The notes below the pieces were generated by a model. That model was not told the DNA's origin. It saw nothing but the letters and a program-made list of their open reading frames with translations, and searched no databases. Below, in pieces: positions 1 to 11,600 of a stretch of 64,000 bases of DNA. Within the stretch, counting starts at the first letter, position 1; each line of letters begins with the position of its first letter. The position numbers were made by a program, and so were the translations under genes. The stretch is from Leptobrachium leishanense (Eukaryota > Chordata > Amphibia > Anura > Megophryidae). Location of the stretch: positions 60,939,422 to 61,003,421 of the forward strand of contig CM019069.1 in assembly GCA_009667805.1 (NCBI GenBank), read 5' to 3'.

Positions 1-223
1 TATATAATATGTCTGGGTCGTATAATAAAATAAGGATTCAAAACACGTTTAAACATGATGAGCAAAATCGGTAAAAATGACCTCAGCACAGGGGCGGGAA
101 ATGCCTCAGCAGCGAAAGGGTTAAAAGATCCTAAAAAATTTATAAATAAAGAAACTTTTTACTGCAGAATATTATAATGAACGGTTCATTAGATATTGAA
201 TTAAAACAGAAAATATTTTTAAC

Positions 224-440
224 ATTGAAGCCTATGGGATTCGCCTGAATAAACCTGTCGAATGAAGCAACTGAATGGCAGAGCATTTCGGCAACTTTTC
301 ACTGCTGGTTTCTGTTCTCTGAATAAACGAAGCTATGGGGATTTCACTGCCCTCGAACAGGCACCGAACAGGCACCGTATGTGCAGGCAATTCGCCAACA
401 TATGGCGAACTGCCTGCTCTCTGAATAGACGAATGGCCAG
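224..440. repeat. Fragment of interspersed repeat family R1
   Basis: This stretch shares a 'cctatgggattcgcctg..aaacctgtc..catttcg' pattern with 48711-48850 and 57060-57200, so it is a diverged copy of a dispersed family that occurs at least four times in the window. The open frame here (262-501) has no gene-like features. Confidence 0.5.
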
Positions 441-1222
441 CAATTCGGAGCTCTTTGAAGAACCCTGCTGTATCCTATGTTCTAGCCTGCTTTTACTCTA
501 GAGTGACTTGCAAAGAAAGTCAATGGTTGATTTACCGTACTGTGCACTTGTTCATCTCCCCAAAGACACAATCATTCCGCTGATCACATTTGGGACTTGC
601 TACAAACTTTGTAACTTTACATTCTGACTCAATATGGATAGTTTCTCCTTTTCATCCAAAGATGATCAAACGTGGGAGAAATTTGTTTTGACTTGTGGCT
701 CGATGAACAGACAACCCTAGTCATGATGTCACCTCTGATTGACCATAACCTTGTCGCTTCGGCTGCAAATCATATATAATTGGACTTAGTTACCAAACTG
801 GCACTTCTACCCATTCATTACAAACATAATTTTTTTTTAACTTCTGAACAAGACATCAAGGTCGGTCTAACAGTCAGCACCAAAACGAGACAAAAAAGCG
901 GAAGGAGAAGAATGAACAAGACCTTAAATTAAATTTATGTTGAAAATAACTTTATTTTTTATTTTTAAGAAAGTTCTATAAACGGTTTTAGTTTCTCTTT
1001 TTTATCTCTCTAATCACGGCACCGCTGCTCCCCCCCCCCGCCTTCTGGTACTTTGACCGCTGCAGTAAAATAAGTAGATGGATGTTATTGATGAAAGAGC
1101 ATATGGAAGAACCCAGACAGACACCTCTGAGCTGAGAGATGCTCTCTCATCTACTGTATGATCCAGCACCCTGCTGGGAGACCATGTACTATTTATGAAC
1201 ACACTCTCTGAATATTTACTAC
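441..1222. other. No gene recognised
   Basis: Non-coding, AT-rich sequence. I see no splice-flanked open frame and no transposon end that I can define. Confidence 0.5.
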
Positions 1223-1305
1223 CTTGCAAGCTATATCAGCCTTGAAGTCCTCAGGTTTCATGTTGTTTGGATAAGCTGAGAAATAGGGACTTCCGCTCCA
1301 GATGT
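1223..1305 (-). CDS. Candidate orphan coding exon, unknown protein
   Basis: On the minus strand an 83-nt stretch sits between a good acceptor (pyrimidine-rich 'ctctctaacccag') and a possible donor (AAG|GTAGTA). One frame reads through with a protein-like composition, including PYFSAYPNNMKPEDF, ending DIACK. I do not recognise the family. It could be one exon of a gene on the opposite strand to the large gene, a processed fragment, or chance. Read through the donor, the frame stops after nine more residues, so it could also be a C-terminal exon. Confidence 0.25.
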
Positions 1306-2504
1306 CTGGGTTAGAGAGGTACGAATTCACCGCTCAGGTGCATTATGTCCATACTTTAAACTAAATAGTATTAATACACATTAAAACTGTGCCGCATGCT
1401 CCTAAAATATCACTTTCAATATTAAACATATTGGGCCCTGAAACAGTATCAGGTAGTCTCTACTGGAAAATGTCATTGTGGGCAGTTAAAAGGACACTTT
1501 ACTACAACTAGAGTAGAAAACTGGGCAGGATGAGAGGAGTGCACCCCGTCTCTACGCCCCCATCCTCACTGATCTAGTAGAATTGCTGGGTGAAGTGGAG
1601 GAGTTTCATCCACCCCACCCAGCGTCCCCAGCAATCAGGATTTTGACATTTCCCAGCTGACATCATCACGCAGAGAGCATTCCGGTGTCACTCTCGGTCT
1701 CATAGAGGCAGTCGATGGCCTGGATCTGCTCATGTGTGCACCTCTAATTCATCATTCTGTGTTGACACTACGGGACTTGCGTACGTAAGCCGTGCAAGTC
1801 CCATAGCTGTCCGCAATTTGCTTTTCCACGCTACACAAGTTACGTAGGAGCGACTTCCTCCAGCGACTTCCTGATGGGCTGGAGGAAGGACACTAGGGAG
1901 TATTTGTTCTCAGTGTTTGTCTGGTGGCAGTGACTGGAGGCAATGGTTTGTGCCATCATTTGCACCGTGGGGGTTCATATTTGATTCTTTATTTGGTGCT
2001 TTTTTTATTAAATGCTAAGGTATTTTGGTAAAGCAAAATCATTTAACACCAGTTTATTGCAGCCGATATTTTTTTTTCCCCCATTCCCGGCTGCAAGCGA
2101 GAATAATGAATTACTATAGAATCACTCGTTTTTCTCTTGCTGCCTCCACATTAGTTGTTCCTGTACAAGTACAGGAAGCGTTAATTTACAGTAACCTGGG
2201 GCAATAGCTGAGCCATAAGGGGGAGGTTTGCAGCTCGGCTGGAATAGGATAGCAGTCTTAACAAGTAGTGAGGCTGTTATACTTCCCAGTGCACATGTTA
2301 ATCGTAATGACTCAATCGGAATACGACCCAATAAGTTGGCAAAATGAACTGTAAAAAGGTATGTACCACTAGCTGAATTTGCATATTTCACTAAAATTTA
2401 CATTCCTGGGCTGGTATATAACATGGCTATGTTTCTTGTGATTTCATCACAACACTAAAACTGACTCTCTAGGCAAATAATAAGGGGGGGCAGTGTTGTG
2501 ACTG
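1306..2504. other. No gene recognised
   Basis: Only short, unrelated open frames are present. I found no transposon ends or splice-flanked exons that I can support. Confidence 0.5.
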
Positions 2505-3060
2505 TAGAGGTCAAATATTAACCTCTACACCTCCACTCCTATGAGTGGGGGATATTTTTTTGAGAAAGGATTTTACCAGGAAGGATAGATTGAGATTTCT
2601 CTCATTTTCAAGTATGTCCTGGGTGGCGAGTATGTACCGTTAGGTGTCTTGCCCATGGACACTTACTGGAGAGGTGCTCTTGCCAGGATCGAACCTGTGT
2701 CTCCACAGTCTCTCCACGGTTATAGAGCAGTGATGTGTTACCTCTACTCCACCCATATTGGCATGTCCTCCCTCCATGGGCGGGGCTGGATATGTCCACC
2801 CTAACATGTCTATTACCTCTCCACCTTAAATCCATGGGTAGGGGCTGGATGGGCATACCCCACTCCTTTATTAATAGCCCTCACCCACCAGCCTTGGCGG
2901 GGACTGAGGGTAGGATATGTTCACTCTCTATGTCTGCTATCTCCCAAACCCCAGGGATAGAAACAGTGGTTTATTCCTCTCTCCTGTTTTATTACAGCCC
3001 CCACTTGGGGGGGAGGTAGGCATGTCCATTCCTAATGTATAGCACCCTAACTAACCAGCG
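2505..3060. repeat. Decayed tandem repeat, period about 70 bp
   Basis: Blocks such as 'attacctctacacc', 'ccatgggcggggctgg' and 'catgtccaccctaa' recur about every 70 bases, with heavy divergence. The array is interrupted by a dispersed tail motif at 2564-2623. Confidence 0.45.
2564..2623 (+). repeat. Dispersed tail motif T, copy 1
   Basis: A roughly 60-bp motif running from 'attttaccaggaagga' through 'ttgagatttctct' to 'caagtatgtcctggg'. Five copies occur in the window, several abutting AT-rich (aaat)n tracts, which suggests the 3' tail of a retroelement. Confidence 0.65.
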
Positions 3061-3611
3061 GGCACCTGGGAATAGGAAAGAAGAGAGTTCCCTCATTTAT
3101 TATTAGCAAAATAACTGCCCAGGCACTAAAATGTAACCCCTGTGACAGTGGGATTGTAGAGCGCCATTTAAGTGATATCAAGCCTCCACCTTTTGCCATG
3201 TTATGTGGAGGCATCTGGTTTTTATAGGGATGCTTTTTGGCCTCCGTTAGGTTTTCTAAAGTGAATTTAATGGATGAAATTAGGATTTAGTGACCGAAAC
3301 AAACCAACCTACCTAAACGGTTGAAATTTTTAGATGAATCGAGCCATATGAAACACATTTTTGGGCAGTTCACTACTAATTAGATGTTGGGCTACATGTC
3401 ACAAGGCACATACCATTACTTAGTCCATATGGAGGAGCTTTCCTCCAGACTTTTTTATATGTTTGTTTTCATGTTCACTTTCACATTTCTCCTGCTTGGG
3501 AAGATAATTAATTGTCCTGGCTTCTTACATTTTTCACCTTGCAGCTTATTTAAGAGATTCCACAAAGCTATTACACTGAAAAGGTCAAGCTGGGCTTATT
3601 AATCACCGCAG

Positions 3612-3900
3612 GAAAGTCTTTTGCTTTCCTTTCACTGAATTATTCTGTCTGGAATGTATAGTAATAGGTGTCGGTGATTCTGAGACCTGTGTCTGCCAGT
3701 GGGTATTAAAAGCCAGCACATAGCACCGCGAATGGAAAGAAGTCTTGCTGCAAGCAAGCACCTAGCTTATGTTTGTCCACTACATCTAAAACTACTATAC
3801 ATGCAGATTCCAATGGGGCAGGTAGCTTGCCAACAGCTATATAGTCACGCATTGCACATCCTGATTGACTTGCTTTTACAGGTTTAACTGAACCTGTAGT
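3612..3900. repeat. Tandem duplication, copy 1 (no insertion)
   Basis: This segment reappears about 472 bp downstream with high identity, for example 'attattctgtctggaat', 'gtgtcggtgattctgaga' and 'ggaaagaagtcttgctgc'. Copy 1 is uninterrupted and so shows the target sites as they were before the two MITE insertions in copy 2. Confidence 0.8.
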
Positions 3901-4319
3901 GTTTTCTGTCTATCTGCTTAACATGAGCAATCACCAGGTTATGAGTTGTTTGTAGAGCAGTGCTTTATTTAGCTCACAAGCAAACAGCATAGGATAAACC
4001 TCAACAGGAAGTAAGATGACCACTGACCATAGAGTTCTCCCTCTGCATTTCCAGAGTGTCATTTCTTAAAGCAACAGTGCACAACAAGCCTTTTGCTTTC
4101 ATTTCACTGAATTATTCTGTCTGGAATATATAATAATAGGTGTCGGTGATTCTGAGACCTGTGTCGGCCAGTGGGTATTAAAGCCAGCACATAACACCGC
4201 GCATGGAAAGAAGTCTTGCTGCAAGCAGGCATCTAGCTTATGTTTGTCCACTACATCCAAAACTACTGTATATGCAGATTCCAACAGGCAGGTAGCTTTC
4301 CAACAGCTGTAGAGTCACA

Positions 4320-5056
4320 GGGCAAAATTACATTCTTCATGCAAAAACGCACGCGCAACACGTGAATTTGTGCGCCAAGCGTTAAACGTTAACGCGTGTA
4401 AATCAACGCTGGAGTTACAATCCTCACGCATTTTTTCATCCGTCGAGCAATAACGCGGGTTAAATGGACGCGCACAAATGCTCGCGCAGTAACGTTGCAC
4501 GCAGAAATCAGTGTGCGGACTGTTTTTTTCACGCGATTCAGCCAATCAGAATTAAGAACCACAATTATCTCACTTTAAGTTTTTGCGCCTGTCAAAGTCA
4601 ATCTACGCATATATGCTGCAGCAAAAATAAAAACACACACAACTTCTCTAATTTATTGGTTTAGTATGAGTAGAATGTGTAACTATACTTTGCTGCAAAT
4701 TTTTTTTGGGCTGGTGTATTTGGTTTCGGCCAGGTTGATAGAATTTGCCATTAACACCAGCTTTTAGGAGTTGCTAAAATTATGCACGCAACGCCTATGT
4801 GTTAATTCCTGCCATAGATTGTAATACCATCCGCGTACCAGCGCACATTCGCGTTTGCGCTCTCAATGTTAAGTATAGGACGCGCGCAGTAAAGTACGCT
4901 CGCGCAGGGTTGGCGCAGGTTCACCCGCGGTAGACGATTACGTGCGTTTGTTGCGCTGACCTTGTAATACGATGTTCAGCGCAAAGGGTTTTACCCCTCG
5001 TGTTAATGTTTTTTTGCGCCGGCACAAACGTTTGCGCGAAGATTGTAATTTGGCCC
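4320..5056. mobile_element. MITE family Y, 737 bp, 3-bp TSD (ACA)
   Basis: The terminal inverted repeats are GGGCAAAATTACATTCTTC on the left and, read in reverse, GGGCCAAATTACAATCTTC on the right. The element is flanked by ACA on both sides, and the uninterrupted duplicate at about 3845 shows the empty site. The interior is rich in CG and 'gcgcaaacg' motifs and non-coding. A 3-bp target duplication would suit PIF/Harbinger, but the superfamily is uncertain. Related pieces lie at 8053-8114, 11501-16422 and 23727-24890. Confidence 0.75.
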
Positions 5057-5096
5057 ACACATTGCACATCCTGACTGATTTGCTATTGCAGGTTTA

Positions 5097-5524
5097 GGCT
5101 AGGGTCAGACGAACGCATTTTTCACGTTGTCCGTGAAAAAGTGCGTTTCGAACGAATGGACGTATTTTTTCACGGAATACGCGATAGCGGTCATACGATG
5201 CGCATTTTCGTCCGTGATTTTGTACGGATCATCAATAAAACCCTTTTTGCGTCTGGACGTTTTGTTGGCCGGACATGAGCAGCGTCTGACGTCTCCCAAT
5301 CACGCAAACACGCCGCTATGCGGACGCAGCGCACTCTGTACGTCCGTACTAGCGGTTTGACGTTCTCGAAAAAATGCGTTCGTTTGCCACTTGCGTTGCA
5401 CGGACGAACTTTCGTGCGGCCGTTCGTCGTATGCTGCCCGGCATTGAACGTCATTTGCTGCTAGCACGGCCGTGATTTCGTGCGGCTAAACGCACGTTAA
5501 AACTGCGTTCGTCTGATCCTAGCC
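5097..5524. mobile_element. Harbinger-derived MITE, 428 bp, TTA TSD
   Basis: The ends are GGCTAGGGTCAGACGAACGC and its inverted copy (reverse-complement GGCTAGGATCAGACGAACGC), flanked by TTA on both sides. The empty site 'caggtttaactgaacc' survives in duplication copy 1. The ends match those of the autonomous Harbinger at 30603-33759, which probably supplied the transposase. The short open frames inside are not genes. Confidence 0.85.
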
Positions 5525-5552
5525 TTAACTGAACCTATTGTCTGTTTTTAAG

Positions 5553-5657
5553 AAATCCAACCAGCGGCCACCATCAGAGAAGACTGAGAGGAGAGGCAAG
5601 GATAGGAGTGTTGTGAAGAGTATTCACAGAGAGCGTACGTCTCAAATACTGGGGCAG
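5553..5657 (+). CDS. KIAA2012-like gene, exon 1 of window (phase 0-0)
   Basis: Acceptor 'tctgtttttaag' at 5552, donor CAG|GTATGT at 5658. The 35 codons begin [18 protein letters not shown], basic and low-complexity like the following exons. The preceding exon lies outside the window or was not recognised. Confidence 0.6.
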
Positions 5658-8600
5658 GTATGTGGATATGGAGTAAGAGCCTTGAGAAATGTGCCTTGAA
5701 GTTATATAGGATAAAGAGCAATCTGGAGGTAGAGCAATTCTAATGTGAGACAGTTATGGACACCAATAGAATATTTCTGCTGATTTTGAAACATAACCTA
5801 CAATTCTCCCATATTTAACAAAACTGGAGACCGAAAAATTGTCTGTTCTCAAATTATACAATTACCACCCTGCCTATAAGGCTCACAGTATATAAATTAT
5901 ACCCGTTTCACACTTCTGTAATGTATTTCCTCACATTAAAAGTTTGGTCAGTGTTACACTCTGGAATAAAATAATATTTATTCCCACCATAGGTTCCTCT
6001 GTCTTCAAGAGATGAGACAAAGTAAAAATGGACATTTAAGGAACACTACCACCAAAAAAATTAATATTCTTAATTTTTCTACTTTATGTTGCTGATATCT
6101 TACATATGCTTTATTTCGTTTGTTTAGTTAAGAAAATATTTTACTCTATATGTGTCACTCTTTGCATGCATTTTGTGATATTTTTTTATTGTATATTGCC
6201 CCCTCCCTCGTGTCTTTACAGCACTCGCTCGTCACAATGGGACAGTGGGCATAGAATGGAGTGAATAGGTCAGATCTCCAAAAATCCTACTCATAAGCAT
6301 TGCATTGTTTGGCATATATGCAAAAAATAGATTAGTCAACTATCAGATCTCATTCAGCTGCTATCTCTTATGTCTGGTGGCTTACATAACACAACAGACC
6401 CCCTGCAGTCTTGTCATAACATTTGATCCTCCACCCCATTGCCTCTTCACTACTGATTTTATCCTATATCACAGCTGTAAAGTGAGACTTGCTAGAAGAT
6501 TTTGGTAAATGCTGCATCATGATAAAACCGCACAAAATGGAAACCGGAGATAAACGCCTAACTTTATTTTTCCATTTTACATGCAATTACTTCAAACGAA
6601 GAAAAAAAAAAAAAAACAGCAGCATGTTTTATAATGTTTTTATTTTTGTAATGCACAAGTAATCTAGTTACTGCTTATGCTACTGGCAGTGTTCCTTTAA
6701 GATGGCGCATTTACATCCATTTTTACCTTTGCCCCATCTCTTCTACACACATTCTTCATCTCTCTCAGCTCAATATTACCTCTGCCTCATGCCTCCTAAA
6801 TCCATTTTGTTCCTGCCTCATCCCATAGTACTTCTACCCATCTGTCTAATCCCATTAGTGCCTTTACACCATCAGGATTATTCAGAGAGAGGTGAAAAGC
6901 AGGAGAATGACTGGAGAAGTGAAAATTCTAGGTCAAAATAGCCAAACCAGAAAAATTCTCCCATTTATCTCCCTTTCCAAATCGGCTATTTTTACCTAGA
7001 ATTTTAACTTCTCCAGCCATTCTCCTGGTTTTCACCTCTTTTTTTAGTATCTAGCCACAGGTGCTTTGTAATCATTTGGATTTTTGTGGGCTAAAAATCT
7101 AATAAATGATCGTGGAGAGTTTTTTGTAATACTCTGAAAACATACACCTCCGGGGCTCTTGATGATCAGATTGACACTGTTCTCTTGTAAACAGTCTTTC
7201 TTTGGCGCAGTACTCTCCTTGCCTTTTTTGTGCCCTTGTTGAGCTGTCTTTGATGTCTGTACATATGTATGTATGTACACAAAGTGTGGTAGACTAAATC
7301 CCTAGAGCTGAAAGAAAAGCAAAGTCTATGTATACAATATACCATTTATTTACTGTCACAGAAAACTACGCCGGATATTGTTGTAATTCCCCCTGGGCAT
7401 GAAATCCCACCTTCTGAGACAGATTTTCCAAATAAAGAAGATGATTTCACAACCACAGAAGACAAAGAAGTAAACATTCCCCCCAAAACACCTCCGGTAT
7501 GTACCGTAAGAGATTTTTGGCTTTCATGCACCTTTAAAGCCATAGCGATTATTTATAATCTTTTATTAATGTAGTAAAATATGAAAAAATTATTTTAAAA
7601 AACTTCTATTAATTCACTCAAATGGCATTGTCAAAAAATGCAATACAATTACAAAGAGCCCGAAAGGATAAATCTTCCTACTTTGTTTTGTTATGTTGGT
7701 TTACATTTTGCAAATTCTATACAATTACTGTTATTATTTTTTCTTTAAATAAACTCCAGTCTGTCACAGGGGTGGTAATACGATCATTTAATAAAATCAC
7801 ATACTTAGGAGTTGTAAAAAAATATATAAACAGTGGTCTAGCCTGGAATAAGCATTTTAAAATCACCACTGATTACAAGAAACAAGGGCACCACAACTTA
7901 ACATTGTTGTGGTGATGCTGTGCTATTATGAATCACTTAAATTCCAGACAGTATGTGACATTCACTGTGTCAAAGGCATGTGCACCAAACTTGTCTGCCT
8001 GAGAATAATGGGAATTACAGCTTCTGCTCTAATGAATTTTGAGAGCCTTTGGGCTAAATTACAATCTTCACGCAAACGTTAACGCTCACTTGCGCGAGTA
8101 TTAACGTTTGTTGCGTGAAAACCAGGAGAATGACCGGAGAATTGAAAATTCTAGGTCAAAATAGCCAAACCAGAAAAATTCTCCCATTTAACTCACTTTC
8201 CAAATCGGCTATTTGGTCTAGATTGTTCATTCTCCTGGCAATTCTCCTGGTTTTCACCTCTCTCTGAATAACCCTGAATGGCTTTCACAACAAAATTTTA
8301 CCTTTAACGTTGTTCTGAGCAGACTAACATGCAATGCATTGTAAAGTAGCAAAGGGAGTTTATTTTCAGTCCTGGCAAATAAATCATGAAAAACACTTCA
8401 AAATTCTGATTTGCATTGATCCTGATTTACCTCTACAGATATCCACATTATCCCCAGACAGAGATTCACAGAGCCATGGGCAGGATCAATCTTCTATGGA
8501 TAAAGGGCTGGTATGTACAAATACACCATCACGTACGAAACTCATGGCAAACGATCAATGAGAACTTCAAACAAAGATAATGCTATGAGCACTTTTGCTG

Positions 8601-11600
8601 ATACATTAGAAATATTCTGTGCAACATTTTATTAAAGAAAGAGGGGTAGCTAATGTCCGATACGTTATAAAGATCATTTTCATGCCCAGTGGCATTCTGG
8701 GAGTTCTCTCCCAGAACTTGATTGGCTCCAAACATCACATGTTCTGTAGCCTTGTTCATTGGTGCAAATTCAAAATGGCTGACTCTGCCTTAAAGCTCGG
8801 TCTGATCTTCAATGGGTAATTTCTACTGAACACATATATCTTGTTTTAGGGGATGAAATTGCAAGTCATGGGATTTATTCTTTTTAAATTACTTATGAAA
8901 AGACATTTCTAAATGACAGAGACACTTCAAGGCGGGCTCAGCATCATGTGCGATATAATTCACAACCATCTGGCCTGGCAAAAACGGCCATCAGCGAACG
9001 CGTTCATTCCTGAGTTAATAAAGATCAGATGTAATTCTGACAGTTATGAATGTAACCAGATCACCCAGACAGATCTGAATCTCCCCAAAGCATAAAAGGC
9101 TGAAACGGTCATTGTCTTATTGAAAATCCCGCTCTCTCTATATTCTGATTCATATTTCTTTTTTCTATATGCTGCGACATAGTTTAAAATAGCACAAACC
9201 TAATTTTTAGGGAATAATAAAATAGACGTAGAATAAATTAAGCTCTTTAATACATTTAACAGGAGAGGCTTCCACAAGGTTAGACGTTATAGCAGGTAAC
9301 ATAAATAAATTCCTAAAATATCTTCCAGTTCAATAGTAATTTATGTGGTAAAGACATTTAAAATAATTTGTAATCTGTCAAATTGCATAGAACTAAACAA
9401 GAAAGTAAAAAAGGTGTATTGTCTGTCCTTGGATTGGCAAATGCATGCCTCCTTCTGCCGCTACCAACTATGTAATATTTCCAGAATTCGTCCATTCCTT
9501 ACCGCTGACACCACAAAGCACCTCATCCACTCCCTTGTAATCTCCCGACTTGACTATTGTAATAATCTTCTTGCTGGCCTCCCTCTCTCCCATCTCGCCC
9601 CCCTACAATCCATTCTGAATGCCTCTGCCAGGCTCATCCACCTCACCGCTCCCCGTCCACTGCAGAATTAAATTCAAGATCCTTACCCTGACCTACAAGC
9701 TCTCACTAACTCAGCTCCCCACTTCCTGTCCTCACTAATCACCAAATACACCCCAGCCCGCTCCCTAAGATCAAACAGTGACCTGCGCCTAGCTTCTCCC
9801 CGCATCACTTCTTCCCATGATAGACTGCAGGATTTCTCACGTGCGGTCTCATCCTCTGGAAAGCTCTTCCTCATACTGGTCAGACTTACCCCTAGTTTCC
9901 CCTCCTTCAATCGTTCCCTTAAGACACTCCTATTTAGGGAAGCCTACCACCCGACTCACTAATACACCTCACTGCCCCAACCAGTCCATCACTCTCCCCT
10001 TGCAGTCCATCATTCTCCCCTTGCAGTCCATCATTCTCACCTTGCAGCCCATCACTCTCACCTTGCAGCCCATCACTCTCGCTTTGCAGTCCATCACGCT
10101 CTCCTTGCAGTCCATTAGTCTCACCTTGCAGGCCATCACTCTCACCTTGCAGTCCATCACTCTCTCCTTGCAGTCCATTAGTCTCACCTTGCAGGCCATC
10201 ACTCCCACCTTGCAGTCCATCACTCTCACCTTGCAGTCCTCTCCTCCTGTTTCCACCCCCAACCCTTCTAGATTGTAAAATCCCACGGGAATAGGGCCCT
10301 CGTTTCCTCCTGTACTGGTTTATCAAAATGTTGTTCAATGTATTGTAACCTATTGTACAGCGCTACGGAATATGCTGGCACTTTATAAATAAATATAATA
10401 ATAATAATGATCATGGCAAACATGTCAGCTGAGCTGCATAAGGTAAACTGTGTACTGAAGCAACTAGCCATATCAGGTAACTTTAAGCCTCACAATTACC
10501 TGTATCTGCCAGGTCAGGAAACAAGTAAACATCAGAAGCAAGGGCTCGATTTAATTTGGCCTAATGGACGAAAACTAGACCTTTTTTGGAGTTTTTTGTT
10601 TAGGAGATTCAACTCCGGGTTTAACTGCTTTTAGATTTTTGATAAAAATTCAGCTGAAATATCTTCTCTCGCGGCTATACTTTTCAATGGAAATAACGGC
10701 TATACCGATCCAACTGAAATTTATCAGTATGCGGATTTCTGAAAATTTCTCAAATGCTGAAAGGGCTTTATAAATGGATTTTCAGGCAGGAAATAAAAGG
10801 AATAAGACTAAAATCTCTTTTTTAAACATCGGATATGTCTTATAGTTGTGTTTAAAGTCCCAAATTTGTATGATGCTGGTCAAAAATATATTTTTTCCTC
10901 TGTTTTACCAGCCAGCTTTGTTTTGGACCAGCAGCATATTTCTAATATTTCAATTTCTTTAATTGAATCAGTCGATGTTATTTCTGAACAATCGGTCGAT
11001 AGGATTAAATTGAGCCCCAAGTCAGAAAGCAAATAAAGATATCAGAGACACCAAAAAGCCCACTTTAAGGCATTAAGTATGCATGATCTTAGATGGTTTA
11101 TGTAGGTATACGTGATGATTTCATCAGTCAGTACTCAGATGGTCTCCAGAGAGCCAGATCTCTTACATCAAGAAATGAATGGCACCAGACAACAGAGAAG
11201 CTGGCCTTCAGAGTTGACTCGAAGAGTGACTTAGAACTCTAATTTACTAAATCTCAATTTTTGTTTTAGGGCGCACACCAAGAAGCCTCTGATAAAGAAT
11301 CTGGTGAAGCCTCTGATCAACTTCCTTCTAGTGAAAATCAAGTAGTATTGGTCAGTACAACATGCTTTCAATATTTTGACTTTATATCATCTATTACGAT
11401 CATTCTGCCTCTTCTTCAACCTTGGAGACGTTATTAAATGTTAGTTTCTCAGCCAGGCAGAGGCCAAGGATTGTCACTCGCCTAAGTCTAAGCACACATA
11501 GGGCTCTATTACAAATATGCCGCTAAAACGGGGACGCTAACGGGGAAAACCTGCCACTGCACAGCAACGGAAAACCTGCCACAGCGCTACCTTCCTGTAT

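Larger units (their letters stand above)
4084..5545. repeat. Tandem duplication, copy 2, split by two MITEs
   Basis: Second copy of 3612-3900, now in three pieces (4084-4319, 5057-5096 and 5525-5545) because MITEs inserted at 4320-5056 and 5097-5524. Its 3' end abuts the acceptor of the exon at 5553. Confidence 0.75.
7497..8438. other. Intron with MITE pieces
   Basis: The first part shows nothing recognisable. From 8053 it holds MITE fragments, listed separately. Confidence 0.5.

Noticed and set aside
9817..10278. 153-codon frame and its minus-strand counterparts in the L2
   Set aside because: Made by a 21-bp minisatellite in the L2 3' region.
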